Source: Sulfitobacter sp. SK012 (GTDB lineage: Bacteria > Pseudomonadota > Alphaproteobacteria > Rhodobacterales > Rhodobacteraceae). Taken from it: 64,000 bases of DNA. The stretch lies in contig NZ_CP025804.1 in assembly GCF_003352085.1 (NCBI RefSeq), forward strand, positions 930,001 through 994,000, written 5' to 3'. Shown here in pieces: positions 19,315 to 28,266 of this stretch (positions are counted from its first letter, which is position 1; each line of letters starts with the position of its first letter). The translations under genes were made by a program, and so were the position numbers. The notes below the pieces were generated by a model. The model did not search any database. It was not told where the DNA came from and saw only the letters and a program-made list of their open reading frames with translations.

Positions 19315-19519
19315 GTGCATTACACTTGTGTGATCCTGCTTGATGCTTGGCTGGATCTAACCGGGTCTCGGCAATCGGTGCATAGAAAGTGACTGATGCA
19401 GTCCGCCACAGTTGGGTGACGTAAACACGACGCAGAAAACGGCAGGTTGGGTTGGTTTGAATTTGAAATGATTGGAAAAGGCATGTGGGCGGGAAAGCCG
19501 CCGGATCATAGAGCCACGT
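19315..19519 (+). other. gene-free stretch with a possible short or decayed reading frame
   Basis: Between the Hint-gene terminator and the next hairpin no full gene is found. One plus-strand frame is notable: from 19420 to a TAA at 19519-19521 it reads RKHDAENGRLGWFEF, then from the ATG at 19468 MIGKGMWAGKPPDHRAT. Upstream in the same frame an ATG at 19396 (MQSATVG) is separated from it by one TGA at 19417. The frame ends exactly at the hairpin. It may be a 17-residue peptide, the end of a decayed gene, or chance. Confidence 0.3.
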
Positions 19520-19547
19520 AAAAAGGGGCACCGCAGCGCCCCTTTTT
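19520..19547. terminator. bidirectional terminator after fadB
   Basis: AAAAAGGGGC (19520-19529) and GCCCCTTTTT (19538-19547) make a perfect 10-bp stem with an 8-base loop and T-runs on both strands. It lies ten bases after the stop of the minus-strand fadB-like gene. Confidence 0.87.
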
Positions 19548-19557
19548 TGTTGTCAGT

Positions 19558-21762
19558 TTAGGCGGCTTTAGCGGCCTCTGGATCAAAGCGTTCGTAAAAG
19601 CTCTGACCTTTGGCTGCCATTTCGCGCAGCAGGTCAGGGCATCTGAAACGCGGACCGAATTGCGCTTCTAACGCGTCGCAGCGTTCTGCCGCATAGGGTG
19701 TGCCGATCATGTCGAGCCAGCTGAGCGGGCCACCCGACCATGGCGCAAAGCCCCAGCCAAGGATCGCGCCCACGTCGCCTTCGCGGATGTCCATCAACAC
19801 GCCTTCTTCGAGCGCCCGCACGGCTTCAAGTACCTGAACAAACATCAACCGGTCCTGTACATCCTGCAGCGCAGGTTGCGTATCCGCGTGTGGATATTTT
19901 TCCTGCATGCCGGTCCAATACCCCTGCCGCTTGCCCTTTTCGTCATACTCAAAGAAACCGGCCTTGGATTTGCGACCCAGACGCCCAAGTTCTTCCATCC
20001 AAAAGATCAGATTGTCAGCTTCGCTGGCAGGATAGGCATCGCCCATCGCTGCTTTTGTCGCGCGCGCAATCTTGGCACCCAGATCAATCGAGGTTTCGTC
20101 AGTAAGCTGCACCGGGCCGACGGGAAAACCCATCAGTTTGGCTGCGTTGTCGACCAGCGCCGGTGCGACGCCTTCGGTGATCATACGCGCGCCTTCGTTG
20201 ACGTATGGGATGATACACCGGTTGGCGTAGAAGAAGCGTGCATCATTGACCACGATGGGCGTTTTGCGAATTTGACGCACATAATCAAGTGCTTTGGCCA
20301 CAGCCCGGTCACCGGTATTGCCGCCTTTGATAATCTCAACCAGCAGCATTTTCTCAACAGGGGAGAAGAAGTGGATGCCAATGAACTGTTCCTGACGCGA
20401 AGACGCTTTAGCTAGCTCAGTGATTGGCAAGGTGGAGGTATTAGAGGCAAAAATGCAGTCGTCGGGGATCACAGCTTCGACCTTTTGGGTCATTTCGGCC
20501 TTCACCTTGGGGTCCTCAAACACGGCCTCAATGATCAGATCGCAGCCCTTGAGCGCGTCCAAGTCTGTGGTCGCCGTGATCAGGCCCAATGCGGCTTCTT
20601 TCTTCTCTGGCGTGGCCTTTTTGCGGGCAATACCTTTGTCGAAATAGGTGGCGGTGTAAGATTTGCCACGATCCGCTGCTTCTTGGCTCTGATCGATCAA
20701 AACAACTTCGATACCTGCCTGTACGGAAACCAGCGTAATGCCAGCGCCCATCATGCCTGCGCCCAAAACGCCAAGCTTTTTGACCCGTTGATCTGGGACA
20801 CCGGCAGGACGCACAGCGCCTTTTTCCAGCGCCTCTTTGTTCAAGAATAGCGAGCGGATCATCGCAGCGGATGACGGATCCATCAAAATATGCGTGAACC
20901 AGCGTGCCTCAATCTTGAGCGCGGTGTCGAAATCGACCATCGCACCTTCATAGACCGCCGACAGCAGCGCTTTGGCGGCTGGATAGACCCCTTGGGTTTT
21001 GCCGTTCACCATCGCGCTGGCACCTACAAAGGTCATAAAACCCGCTGGGTGGTAGGGCATGCCTCCGGGCATCTTGTACCCTTTCGCGTCCCACGGCTTT
21101 ACCAGATCAGCGTCTTTGGCTGACAAAACCCATGCGTGGGCCGCGGCCATCGGGTCATCGGATACCTCGTCGATGATCCCTGCGCGGAGCGCTGCATCAG
21201 GCGAAACCAACTTGCCTTCGAGCAAAAAGGGCGAGGCCGCCATTGCACCCATCTTGCGGACAAAGCGCGTTGTGCCACCGGCACCGGGGAAGATACCCAC
21301 CATGATTTCGGGCAAACCAATGCGGGCTTTTGGATTGTTGGCCGCAAAAATGCGGTGTGTGGCCAGCGGCAGTTCGAGGCCAATGCCAACGGCGGTGCCG
21401 GGCAGTACACAGACAATCGGCTTGCCGCCCTTAAGCGTCTTTGGATCCATGCCTGCGCGTTCAATCTTGCGCAGCAGGGCGTGCATTTTCATGGTGCCCT
21501 CAAACAGGCCCTTTGCCGGGTCATCGCCCGCGTCGGCTTTCATCTTGGCCAGCAGGTTTAGATCCATCCCGCCGGCAAACGATCCGTCCTTGCCGGATGT
21601 GATGATCACGCCCTTTACGGCGTCATCGCCCAAAGCTTGGTCCACAAGCGTGCCAAGCTCTTCCAGGCCCTCAAAGGACATGACGTTCATGCTTTTGTCG
21701 GCCACGTCCCACGTTAGGACGGCAACGCCATGGCTATCGGTGTTCATTGTAAAGTCGGTCAT
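19558..21762 (-). CDS. fadB: fatty-acid oxidation multifunctional protein (enoyl-CoA hydratase / 3-hydroxyacyl-CoA dehydrogenase)
   Basis: This 734-residue protein joins an N-terminal crotonase domain (VLPGTAVGIGLELPLATH, then ARIGLPEIMVGIFPGAGGTTRF with the catalytic Glu) to a C-terminal 3-hydroxyacyl-CoA dehydrogenase (VLGAGMMGAGITLVSVQAG, the NAD site; then IGIHFFSPVEKM with the catalytic His). It carries out the two middle steps of beta-oxidation and would form the alpha subunit with the FadA-like thiolase encoded upstream. The start at 21762 is chosen for its GGAGA site; the frame extends ten codons further. It is the last gene of the beta-oxidation block. Confidence 0.93.
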   Translation of the reverse strand: MTDFTMNTDSHGVAVLTWDVADKSMNVMSFEGLEELGTLVDQALGDDAVKGVIITSGKDGSFAGGMDLNLLAKMKADAGDDPAKGLFEGTMKMHALLRKIERAGMDPKTLKGGKPIVCVLPGTAVGIGLELPLATHRIFAANNPKARIGLPEIMVGIFPGAGGTTRFVRKMGAMAASPFLLEGKLVSPDAALRAGIIDEVSDDPMAAAHAWVLSAKDADLVKPWDAKGYKMPGGMPYHPAGFMTFVGASAMVNGKTQGVYPAAKALLSAVYEGAMVDFDTALKIEARWFTHILMDPSSAAMIRSLFLNKEALEKGAVRPAGVPDQRVKKLGVLGAGMMGAGITLVSVQAGIEVVLIDQSQEAADRGKSYTATYFDKGIARKKATPEKKEAALGLITATTDLDALKGCDLIIEAVFEDPKVKAEMTQKVEAVIPDDCIFASNTSTLPITELAKASSRQEQFIGIHFFSPVEKMLLVEIIKGGNTGDRAVAKALDYVRQIRKTPIVVNDARFFYANRCIIPYVNEGARMITEGVAPALVDNAAKLMGFPVGPVQLTDETSIDLGAKIARATKAAMGDAYPASEADNLIFWMEELGRLGRKSKAGFFEYDEKGKRQGYWTGMQEKYPHADTQPALQDVQDRLMFVQVLEAVRALEEGVLMDIREGDVGAILGWGFAPWSGGPLSWLDMIGTPYAAERCDALEAQFGPRFRCPDLLREMAAKGQSFYERFDPEAAKAA

Positions 21763-21846
21763 CAAGATGTCTCCGAGATTATTCAGTTTCATATTTCACC
21801 GGGCGTAAGGTCGCCCGTCAGCATTCTCTTTATGTCGGGTCGCCGT

Positions 21847-22305
21847 TTAGGCGTGCCCTGTTGTCTTGTGCAGGATGCGCCCCATCCCGACATTGGGATC
21901 CAGCGCAATATAGGATCGGCAGACCGCCCACTCTCCGTTTATCCGCCTTAGAATCGACTGGACCGGGTAGGGGTGTTCAAGCACATGCGCACCACACAAC
22001 ATGCGGGTCTCGTGCATGCAGTCGATCTCATCTGAAGCGGTAAATGTGGCTACCAGACAGGTCCGAATGTGATCTGTGACTGCTTTGGTGGCCAAGAACG
22101 TACAGGTGCCATCAAAGACTTCGCGCAGATCGCTATGATCGTTCAGCGTGGTGGTTGGGCCAAAGCCAAAAATGGTATGCGGTACGTTGATCATTCGGGC
22201 AAAGCAGTCAAAATCGCGCATCTCATAAGCAACGCAAATCCTGTCCAGCATCTCTTGATAGATTTGCTGTGCCACTTCGTCCGAATTCTCAAGTTCATTT
22301 ACCAA
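21847..22305 (-). CDS. SnoaL/NTF2-like hypothetical protein
   Basis: A protein of about 152 residues lies between fadA and fadB and probably belongs to the same transcript. The part [28 protein letters not shown] and the later [17 protein letters not shown] and [19 protein letters not shown] follow the cone-shaped alpha+beta (NTF2/SnoaL) pattern. Function is unknown. The start is uncertain: I place it at a TTG (22305) just after the fadA stop, with a GTG at 22275 and an ATG at 22251 as alternatives. Confidence 0.6.
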   Translation of the reverse strand: MVNELENSDEVAQQIYQEMLDRICVAYEMRDFDCFARMINVPHTIFGFGPTTTLNDHSDLREVFDGTCTFLATKAVTDHIRTCLVATFTASDEIDCMHETRMLCGAHVLEHPYPVQSILRRINGEWAVCRSYIALDPNVGMGRILHKTTGHA

Positions 22306-22307
22306 TA

Positions 22308-23519
22308 TCAGACCCGTTCGATGATGGTCGCGGCCCCCATTCCAGATGCGATGCACAAGGTGGCAAGGCCAACTTCTTTGTCGGCACGCTCCAGCTCGTC
22401 CAGCAGGGTGCCGATGATCATGGCCCCGGTCGCGCCAAGTGGGTGACCCATCGCGATGGAACCGCCATTCACGTTGACCTTGTCATGATCCACATCAAAC
22501 GCTTGCATGAAGCGCATAACGACAGCGGCAAAAGCTTCGTTCACTTCGAACAAATCAATGTCTTTGATGTCCATGCCGTTGTCTTCGAGGATCTTTTTGG
22601 TAACGGGCACAGGACCGGTCAGCATGATTGTTGGATCGGTGCCGATCTTGGCGGTAGCGCGGATCCGGGCGCGGGGTTTCAACCCGTATTTTTCGCCGAA
22701 TTCCTTGTTACCGATCAGCACGGCTGCAGCCCCGTCCACGATGCCTGATGAATTCCCGGCGTGGTGGATGTGGTTGATCCGCTCAAGATGCGGGTACTTC
22801 ATGGTGGCGACTTTATCGAAACCGGGCATGACCTCGCCCATAGCCTGAAAGGCTGGGTTTAGCGCGCCAAGGGACTGCATGTCGGTTTGGGGCCGCATGT
22901 ATTCGTCATGGTCAAGGATCGGCAGACCGTTTTGGTCGCGAATGGTGATAACAGATTTCGCAAACCGATTGTCGTCCCATGCCATCTTTGCCCGGCGCTG
23001 GGATTCTACAGCCAGTTGGTCTGCCTGTTCGCGGGTAAATCCGTACTCGGTTGCAATGATATCGGCGGAAATGCCTTGGGGAACAAAGTATTTATCCATT
23101 GCCAGCGTTGGATCCACGGCAATCGCGGCCCCGTCGCTGCCCATGGGCACCCGGCCCATCATCTCAACACCGCCAGCAATGTAGCCCATGCCGGCGCCTG
23201 CTTTGACTTGGTTGGCAGCAAGGTTGACCGCCTCCATGCCGCTTGCGCAGAACCGGTTGATGGCAAGGCCGGGAATGCGTTCATCGAGATCTGATGCCAG
23301 CACGGCCGAGCGAGCAAGGCAGCCGCCTTGTTCCATGACTTGTGTGACATTGCCCCAGATCACATCCTCAACGGCGTGACCCTCAAGGTTGTTGCGCTCC
23401 TTGACCGCATTCAAGGTAAGCGCACTCAGCCGTAGCGATGTTAGTTCGTGCAGCGCGCCATCTTTGCGTCCTTTGCCACGCGGCGTGCGCAGCGCGTCGT
23501 AGATGTATGCTTCGGTCAT
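22308..23519 (-). CDS. fadA: acetyl-CoA C-acyltransferase (thiolase)
   Basis: This 403-residue thiolase performs the last step of beta-oxidation. The nucleophile Cys lies in [18 protein letters not shown], the catalytic histidines in NEAFAAV and [15 protein letters not shown], and the second cysteine in [13 protein letters not shown]. The start at 23519 ([13 protein letters not shown]) has an AAGGAG seven bases upstream. It precedes the SnoaL-like gene and fadB on the minus strand, consistent with a FadAB complex. Confidence 0.93.
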   Translation of the reverse strand: MTEAYIYDALRTPRGKGRKDGALHELTSLRLSALTLNAVKERNNLEGHAVEDVIWGNVTQVMEQGGCLARSAVLASDLDERIPGLAINRFCASGMEAVNLAANQVKAGAGMGYIAGGVEMMGRVPMGSDGAAIAVDPTLAMDKYFVPQGISADIIATEYGFTREQADQLAVESQRRAKMAWDDNRFAKSVITIRDQNGLPILDHDEYMRPQTDMQSLGALNPAFQAMGEVMPGFDKVATMKYPHLERINHIHHAGNSSGIVDGAAAVLIGNKEFGEKYGLKPRARIRATAKIGTDPTIMLTGPVPVTKKILEDNGMDIKDIDLFEVNEAFAAVVMRFMQAFDVDHDKVNVNGGSIAMGHPLGATGAMIIGTLLDELERADKEVGLATLCIASGMGAATIIERV

Positions 23520-23606
23520 CGGAAACTCCTTCGTTGTCGTCATATTACAAGCACTTGCCCAATGACGGGCTGTCTTGCTGTTGATTAGGTGTCTGTTGGT
23601 CCTAAC

Positions 23607-24245
23607 TCAGGCCCGATCAGCGGGGGAGCCGGGCATCAGATCATAGGGGGCTTTCCAGTTGGGTTCTTGGGACAACCGGGTCAGCCATGCATCGATATGC
23701 GGCCAGTCGCTGCGTGAAAATCCATATGGTTCGGGATAATAGAGATACCCACAGCAGCTTAGGTCCGCATTGGTGACGCCGTTGCCCACAATCCAATCGC
23801 GGGTTTCGAGGTGGTCATTGAGCACCGCATAGGCAGCTTTGAGACGGCCTTGCATGAAGCCAATCACTTCTGCTGGGCGTTTGTCTTCGGGGATGAAATT
23901 CATCAAAAAGCGGGTCATACCAGCGTTAGAGCTGAGCTTGTGATTGTCCCACAGCACCCAGCGCAAAATCTCGCGACGCTCAGTGGAATCCTGACCGCCG
24001 AACTTGCCAGATTTCTCACTGATATAGTCCTGGATAACGCCCGATTGGGTCAGTTGCAGATCACCGTCCACCATGACAGGGACTTCGCCCATTGCATTGA
24101 CCGTTGCGCGGTAATCGGGTGCGCGTGTCTCTCCGCCAAAGAAATCAACTTTCACAGGCTCCCATTCAAGGCCTGATAATTGCAGCGCCAAAGCCGCCTT
24201 ATACGCATTACCGGATTCGCCGAAGCAGTGTAGTTTGATGGTCAT
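23607..24245 (-). CDS. glutathione S-transferase family protein
   Basis: The 212-residue protein has the thioredoxin-like N-terminal domain (MTIKLHCFGESGNAYKAALAL, then NAMGEVPVMVDGD with the cis-proline and LTQSGVIQDYISEK with the glutathione-binding Ser) and the helical C-terminal domain with GNGVTNADLSCCGYL. It sits within the beta-oxidation block of Roseobacter genomes. Detoxification of electrophilic intermediates is a plausible role; none is shown by the sequence. Confidence 0.88.
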   Translation of the reverse strand: MTIKLHCFGESGNAYKAALALQLSGLEWEPVKVDFFGGETRAPDYRATVNAMGEVPVMVDGDLQLTQSGVIQDYISEKSGKFGGQDSTERREILRWVLWDNHKLSSNAGMTRFLMNFIPEDKRPAEVIGFMQGRLKAAYAVLNDHLETRDWIVGNGVTNADLSCCGYLYYPEPYGFSRSDWPHIDAWLTRLSQEPNWKAPYDLMPGSPADRA

Positions 24246-24408
24246 CTGTTGATCCTTGTTAGCGATGTGGAGACAGGGGTTTTATGCCCCCGTTGGCGTC
24301 ATTCTTGAATGGCAAAGCCCAGTTGTGCCGCAGATGTGTCGCATCGTGAGGTGCGGGGCTGGGGGGCGCATTTGAGCAGTGTCAGTCTTCAAACACTTTG
24401 AAAAAGTC

Positions 24409-24621
24409 TTACCTTTTTCTCCCTTCGAGTTCTGAATTGAACAGACGCAGACGCGCGATCAGATTTTCCTCATTGATGACACTGCCGAAGTTTTCAAAAA
24501 GAAACGACAGCGCCTCGCCTTCGTCCAACCCCGCGTCGCCGCTGAACTTCTTCAACCGACGATATCCGTCTTCGGTCATTGCAACGGGGAAACGACGGGT
24601 TAGGCGAAAGCGTTTAGGCAT
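24409..24621 (-). CDS. small ribbon-helix-helix-like protein
   Basis: This 70-residue protein begins with a basic strand-like part (MPKRFRLTRRFPVAMTEDGY) followed by two predicted helices (RRLKKFSGDAGLDEGEALSFLFENF and the C-terminal part). The pattern fits the ribbon-helix-helix DNA-binding fold, which I infer rather than recognise by a signature. It lies 44 bases downstream of the acyl-CoA dehydrogenase and probably shares its transcript. Confidence 0.6.
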   Translation of the reverse strand: MPKRFRLTRRFPVAMTEDGYRRLKKFSGDAGLDEGEALSFLFENFGSVINEENLIARLRLFNSELEGRKR

Positions 24622-24665
24622 GGATGCTCCGGAATAGGGGCAGGGGGCACGCGGCCCCGCTGCCG

Positions 24666-26447
24666 TTAAAAGTTTGCCGCGTCCAGTGCCATCACCGTGT
24701 CTGCGCCCGATTGAATGCGGGTCAGATGCAGAGACGTCGCAGGCAATTGGCGTGCCATGTAGTAGCGACCGGTCGCGAGCTTCGTCTCAAAGAATGCGGT
24801 GTCTGTGGTACCACCCGCAAGGGCCTCTTTTGCCGCCAAGCCCATTTTCGCCCACATCAGACCCAGACACACATGGCCGAACATATGCATAAAGTCATTG
24901 GAGCCTGACAAAGCGTTGTTGGGGTTCTTCATGCCGTTTTGCATGAAATACATGCCCGCCGCCTGCAAATCCTTGCTGGCTGCTTTGAGTGGCTCAAGGA
25001 AAGAGGCATCAAATTCCGCATCTTGGCCTGCTTTGTCTTTTACAAAGCTCTTTACCAGATCGAAAAATGCCATCACATGCTTGCCGCCGTCTTGGGCCAG
25101 TTTGCGGCCCACCAGATCAAGCGCTTGTACGCCATTGGCACCCTCGTAGATCATCGCAATGCGCGCATCACGGGTGAACTGGGACATGCCCCATTCCTCG
25201 ATATAGCCGTGGCCGCCGTAGACTTGTTGGGCTTTGACGGTCATGTCGTAACCTTTGTCGGTCAGAAAACCCTTAATAACCGGGGTCAGCAGCGACACGA
25301 GGCCATCGGCGTCTTTGTCTTTGCCGCGGTGAGCGGCGTCGATCAGCATGGCACCCCAAAGGATGAAAGCACGTCCTCCTTCGACAAAACTCTTTTGGTC
25401 CAAAAGCGAGCGCCGGATATCGGGATGCACAATGAGTGGATCGGCGGGTTTGTCGGGAAATTCAGCTCCAGTTACCGCGCGACCCTGTAGGCGGTCGTTG
25501 GCATAAATTACAGCGTTTTGATAGGCGACCTCGGCTTGCGCAAGGCCTTGCTGGCCCACGCCCAGACGCGCTTCGTTCATCATGGTGAACATGGCGCGCA
25601 TGCCTTTGTGCTCTTCGCCCAGCAGGTACCCGGTGGCACCGTCGTAGTTCATCACGCAGGTCGAGTTGCCGTGGATGCCCATCTTTTCTTCGATAGATCC
25701 GACAGTCACTTCATTGCGGGCACCCAACGATCCATCTTCGTTCACGGCGAATTTTGGAACGATGAACAACGACACACCTTTGATGCCTTCAGGACCGCCT
25801 TCGATCTTGCCAAGTACCAGATGGATAATGTTATCGGCCATGTCATGCTCACCCGAGGAGATGAAGATTTTCTGTCCGGTGATCTTGTAGCTGCCGTCGC
25901 TTTGCGGGGCCGCTTTGGTGCGCATCAGGCCCAGATCGGTCCCACAATGTGGCTCCGTCAGGTTCATGGTGCCAGTCCATTCGCACGACACCATGTTGGG
26001 CAGGTACATGTCTTTTTGGGCGTCCGTACCGTGGGCGAGGATCGCAGAGGCCGCACCGTGGGTAAGGCCGTGATACATGGTAAATGCTTGATTGGATGAG
26101 GAAAAGAGTTCCCCGACAGCGGCGCCTAGCACATAAGGCATATTTTGCCCACCGTATTGCTCGGGCATATCAAGACCGGTCCATCCACCGTTGCGCACTT
26201 GATCGAATGCTTCTTTGAAGCCCTTTGGCGTATAAACCACACCATTTTCTAACCGGCATCCTTCGGTATCGCCAACTGCGTTCAGCGGTGCCAGCACATC
26301 AGACGTCAGCTTGCCGGCTTCTTCAAGAATGGCACCGGTGAAATCACGCTCAAGCTCATCATAGCCAGGTGTGGCGGCTTCGTTGATTTTGAGGACATCG
26401 TGCAAGACGAATTGCATGTCTTTGGTAGGGGCTGTGTAGCTTGGCAT
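24666..26447 (-). CDS. acyl-CoA dehydrogenase, long (about 590-residue) type
   Basis: This 593-residue flavoprotein oxidises an acyl-CoA to the 2-enoyl-CoA. Flavin-binding blocks ([29 protein letters not shown]) and the catalytic base in [17 protein letters not shown] are present, and an extra C-terminal helical domain follows, as in the AcdA/DmdC subgroup. DmdC enzymes act on methylmercaptopropionyl-CoA; others in this subgroup use ordinary fatty acyl-CoAs. The neighbouring fadA, fadB and MerR regulator favour general beta-oxidation, but the DmdC possibility stays open. Confidence 0.88.
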   Translation of the reverse strand: MPSYTAPTKDMQFVLHDVLKINEAATPGYDELERDFTGAILEEAGKLTSDVLAPLNAVGDTEGCRLENGVVYTPKGFKEAFDQVRNGGWTGLDMPEQYGGQNMPYVLGAAVGELFSSSNQAFTMYHGLTHGAASAILAHGTDAQKDMYLPNMVSCEWTGTMNLTEPHCGTDLGLMRTKAAPQSDGSYKITGQKIFISSGEHDMADNIIHLVLGKIEGGPEGIKGVSLFIVPKFAVNEDGSLGARNEVTVGSIEEKMGIHGNSTCVMNYDGATGYLLGEEHKGMRAMFTMMNEARLGVGQQGLAQAEVAYQNAVIYANDRLQGRAVTGAEFPDKPADPLIVHPDIRRSLLDQKSFVEGGRAFILWGAMLIDAAHRGKDKDADGLVSLLTPVIKGFLTDKGYDMTVKAQQVYGGHGYIEEWGMSQFTRDARIAMIYEGANGVQALDLVGRKLAQDGGKHVMAFFDLVKSFVKDKAGQDAEFDASFLEPLKAASKDLQAAGMYFMQNGMKNPNNALSGSNDFMHMFGHVCLGLMWAKMGLAAKEALAGGTTDTAFFETKLATGRYYMARQLPATSLHLTRIQSGADTVMALDAANF

Positions 26448-26490
26448 CCGGATCTCTCCCTTAGAGGTCGTATCGTGATCAGTTTGAAGG

Positions 26491-26522
26491 AGCGCAGCCT
26501 GCCGCGTGATAGGGGCTGCGCT
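26491..26522 (-). terminator. hairpin between the MerR gene and the acyl-CoA dehydrogenase
   Basis: AGCGCAGCC (26491-26499) and GGCTGCGCT (26514-26522) form a perfect 9-bp stem with a 14-base loop in the 100-base gap. On the minus strand it lies after the MerR stop and could limit read-through; there is no U-run. Confidence 0.45.
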
Positions 26523-26547
26523 TGTTATTCGGGGTCAAAACGCCGTC

Positions 26548-26949
26548 TTATTCGGCAGCGTTTCGTGTAATTTTCATGGAGGCGATCATCTTTTCCCCCC
26601 ATTTCAGTTGATTGCGCAGCTCGTCGATGGATTGTGTTAATTCATCGCGTTGGATTTCCATTTCGGACAGGCGACTGCGGGCTATTTCATAGGTCCGTGC
26701 GATCTGGGTCTGTTGTTGATCGCCCATATGATAAAGGTCTAGCAGCTGTCGGATTTCTTCCAGCGAAAAGCCAAAGCGCTTGCCGCGCAGGATCAGCTTG
26801 AGCCGGGCGCTGTCGCGTCTGGTGAACAGTCGCTTCTGCCCATGTCTGATTGGGAACAACAGTTCCTTGGCTTCGTAAAAACGCAGGGTCCGCGGTGTGA
26901 CATCATACGCATCACACATTTGGCGGATCGTCATAGTGTCAGTTGTCAT
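26548..26949 (-). CDS. MerR-family transcriptional regulator
   Basis: This 133-residue protein has the MerR winged helix (MTIRQMCDAYDVTPRTLRFYEAKELL), the RRDSARLKLILRGKRFGFSLEEIRQLL wing-helix part and a C-terminal coiled-coil dimer helix. It lacks the metal-binding cysteines of MerR/CueR and resembles the LiuR/PsrA-like regulators of acyl-CoA catabolism. It heads the beta-oxidation block and likely controls it in response to an acyl-CoA. The start at 26949 is preferred to an ATG at 26964, which lies inside an inverted repeat. A second MerR paralogue is encoded at 28255-28641. Confidence 0.88.
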   Translation of the reverse strand: MTTDTMTIRQMCDAYDVTPRTLRFYEAKELLFPIRHGQKRLFTRRDSARLKLILRGKRFGFSLEEIRQLLDLYHMGDQQQTQIARTYEIARSRLSEMEIQRDELTQSIDELRNQLKWGEKMIASMKITRNAAE

Positions 26950-26962
26950 TTTCATCACTCTC

Positions 26963-26985
26963 ATCAGAAAAATCTCGTTTCTGAT
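26963..26985. promoter_or_regulatory. inverted repeat directly before the MerR gene
   Basis: ATCAGAAA (26963-26970) and TTTCTGAT (26978-26985) are a perfect 8-bp inverted repeat with a 7-base centre. It begins 14 bases upstream of the MerR start, a place that suits autorepression. Confidence 0.45.
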
Positions 26986-27030
26986 TGGAAACTGGGTGTT
27001 CGGATATCGGCTTACAATGGTCTGCCTAGT

Positions 27031-27089
27031 TGACGTAAGTCGGACGTTACGTCACTTTGGAGCCTTACGTGAGGGCGGGCCACGTAAGG
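27031..27089. promoter_or_regulatory. two inverted repeats with TTACGT half-sites in the MerR / LuxR spacer
   Basis: TGACGTAA (27031-27038) and TTACGTCA (27047-27054) form one perfect repeat with an 8-base centre. CCTTACGTG (27063-27071) and CACGTAAGG (27081-27089) form a second with a 9-base centre. All four half-sites share the TTACGT core. ACGT-containing half-sites are known for LiuR-type MerR regulators, and LuxR-type proteins also bind inverted repeats of about 18-20 bases, so either neighbour could be the ligand. Confidence 0.55.
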
Positions 27090-27175
27090 TACCGCTTTTG
27101 CAAAGGGTTGCGCGGCTTTTGCATTGAGCGCAGCATAAGACAGCGCCGTGACGGTGCCCGTTGATCGGAGCCACG

Positions 27176-27922
27176 ATGGCAGAAAAACAATCTTTGAGCG
27201 GCTTTCTAGCTCAGTGCCGCAGCACGCAAACCACGCAGGATTTGTGGCACGATGCGCTGGATTTTTTCCACGGCTGTGGCATCGCCATGGTCAGCTATCA
27301 CATGGAAGATGCAGAACGGCCTGGCGGGCGCAGTGAGGGCTTCGTTGAGGATGGCTTTCCGGAAGCGTGGATCTGTCATTACATCGAAGCTGAGCTGTTG
27401 CTGGTTGATCCGCTGCCACAACTTGCCCGACAGTTGGGCCGCCCGTTTCTTTGGTCAGAGATGGAAAAACTCACCACCCTCAGCAAAGCGGGGCGCGCCT
27501 TTATGCACGACCGTGCCGAGTTGGTGACATGCGATGGGATTGCGATGCAGGTCTTTGGGCCAAATTTGCGCAATGCCCATGTGGCGCTGGGGTTTGCCGA
27601 AGGCATGCCAGTTTTGAAGCCAGAAGAGATATTCGAACTTCAGTGCGCAGCTCATATCGCTCATATCCGGTATTGCGAGCTCACAGAGGTTTCGCACGAA
27701 ACCCCTACGCGTCTGTCTCCGCGCGAATTGGAGATATTGCGGTGGATCGCGCGTGGGAAAAGCAATTCGGTCATTGCGGAGATATTGGGCATCTCTCGGC
27801 ATACCGTCGATACCATGGCGCGGCGCGTTTTTGAAAAGCTGGATGTTAACGACCGGACCACGGCAGCCATTCGCGGCTTGGGTTCTGGTTTGTTGCATTA
27901 CCGTGATGGGGCAGTGGTGTAG
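27176..27922 (+). CDS. LuxR-family regulator with autoinducer-binding domain (no luxI beside it)
   Basis: This 248-residue protein has an N-terminal autoinducer-binding domain and a C-terminal LuxR HTH (TRLSPRELEILRWIARGKSNS, then IAEILGISRHTVDTMARRVFEKL). All six residues conserved in LuxR/TraR ligand pockets are here with the same spacing: Trp65, Tyr69, Asp78, Pro79, Trp93 and Gly121 (TraR 57, 61, 70, 71, 85, 113). The HTH residues Glu184, Leu188 and Gly194 also match. No AHL synthase gene occurs in the window, so it is probably an orphan receptor. The ATG at 27176 follows a GGAG site. It is divergent from the MerR gene. Confidence 0.92.
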   Translation: MAEKQSLSGFLAQCRSTQTTQDLWHDALDFFHGCGIAMVSYHMEDAERPGGRSEGFVEDGFPEAWICHYIEAELLLVDPLPQLARQLGRPFLWSEMEKLTTLSKAGRAFMHDRAELVTCDGIAMQVFGPNLRNAHVALGFAEGMPVLKPEEIFELQCAAHIAHIRYCELTEVSHETPTRLSPRELEILRWIARGKSNSVIAEILGISRHTVDTMARRVFEKLDVNDRTTAAIRGLGSGLLHYRDGAVV

Positions 27923-27996
27923 CGCAGCTGCGTGACATGAACTTTGGGGCGCGGCACCTAAGTAGCATTGCATTAGGGTTTAACCAGGAACTGAAT

Positions 27997-28266
27997 ATGT
28001 GTGCTTATTTGAAGATATCGCTCGGCAGTGACGTAGCGGTTGGAAAAACGGGATTAAAATCCAAGTTAAGTGGGGCTGATTCCAGCGCTCCAACCATGGA
28101 TACGTTGCTTGCAGCATCCAAAGCGGTCGAGACAGTCGCTTTTGATGTGGCGTCGACCCAGCCTGACACCGTTGTCTCAGATCTTATTTTGATCGCCGCT
28201 GATCTTGAGCGGTTGGCTCGGAGAATCTCAGGTCTTCCACCAGCCAAGCTGTGCTCAGACGCCTGA
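27997..28266 (+). CDS. small hypothetical protein (89 residues)
   Basis: The frame reads MCAYLKISLGSDVAVGKTGL and continues with a helical part rich in Ala, Leu and acidic residues (SDLILIAADLERLARRIS). An AGGA lies eight bases before the ATG; an in-frame ATG at 27937 is the alternative. Its end overlaps the end of the convergent second MerR gene by 12 bases. No family recognised; follows the LuxR gene. Confidence 0.45.
   Translation: MCAYLKISLGSDVAVGKTGLKSKLSGADSSAPTMDTLLAASKAVETVAFDVASTQPDTVVSDLILIAADLERLARRISGLPPAKLCSDA

Noticed and set aside
14980..26447. Complete DMSP demethylation pathway (DmdB/DmdC/DmdD)
   Set aside because: The acyl-CoA synthetase and the long acyl-CoA dehydrogenase resemble DmdB and DmdC, but they are in separate transcripts, no DmdA or DmdD is present, and general fatty-acid oxidation explains the context.
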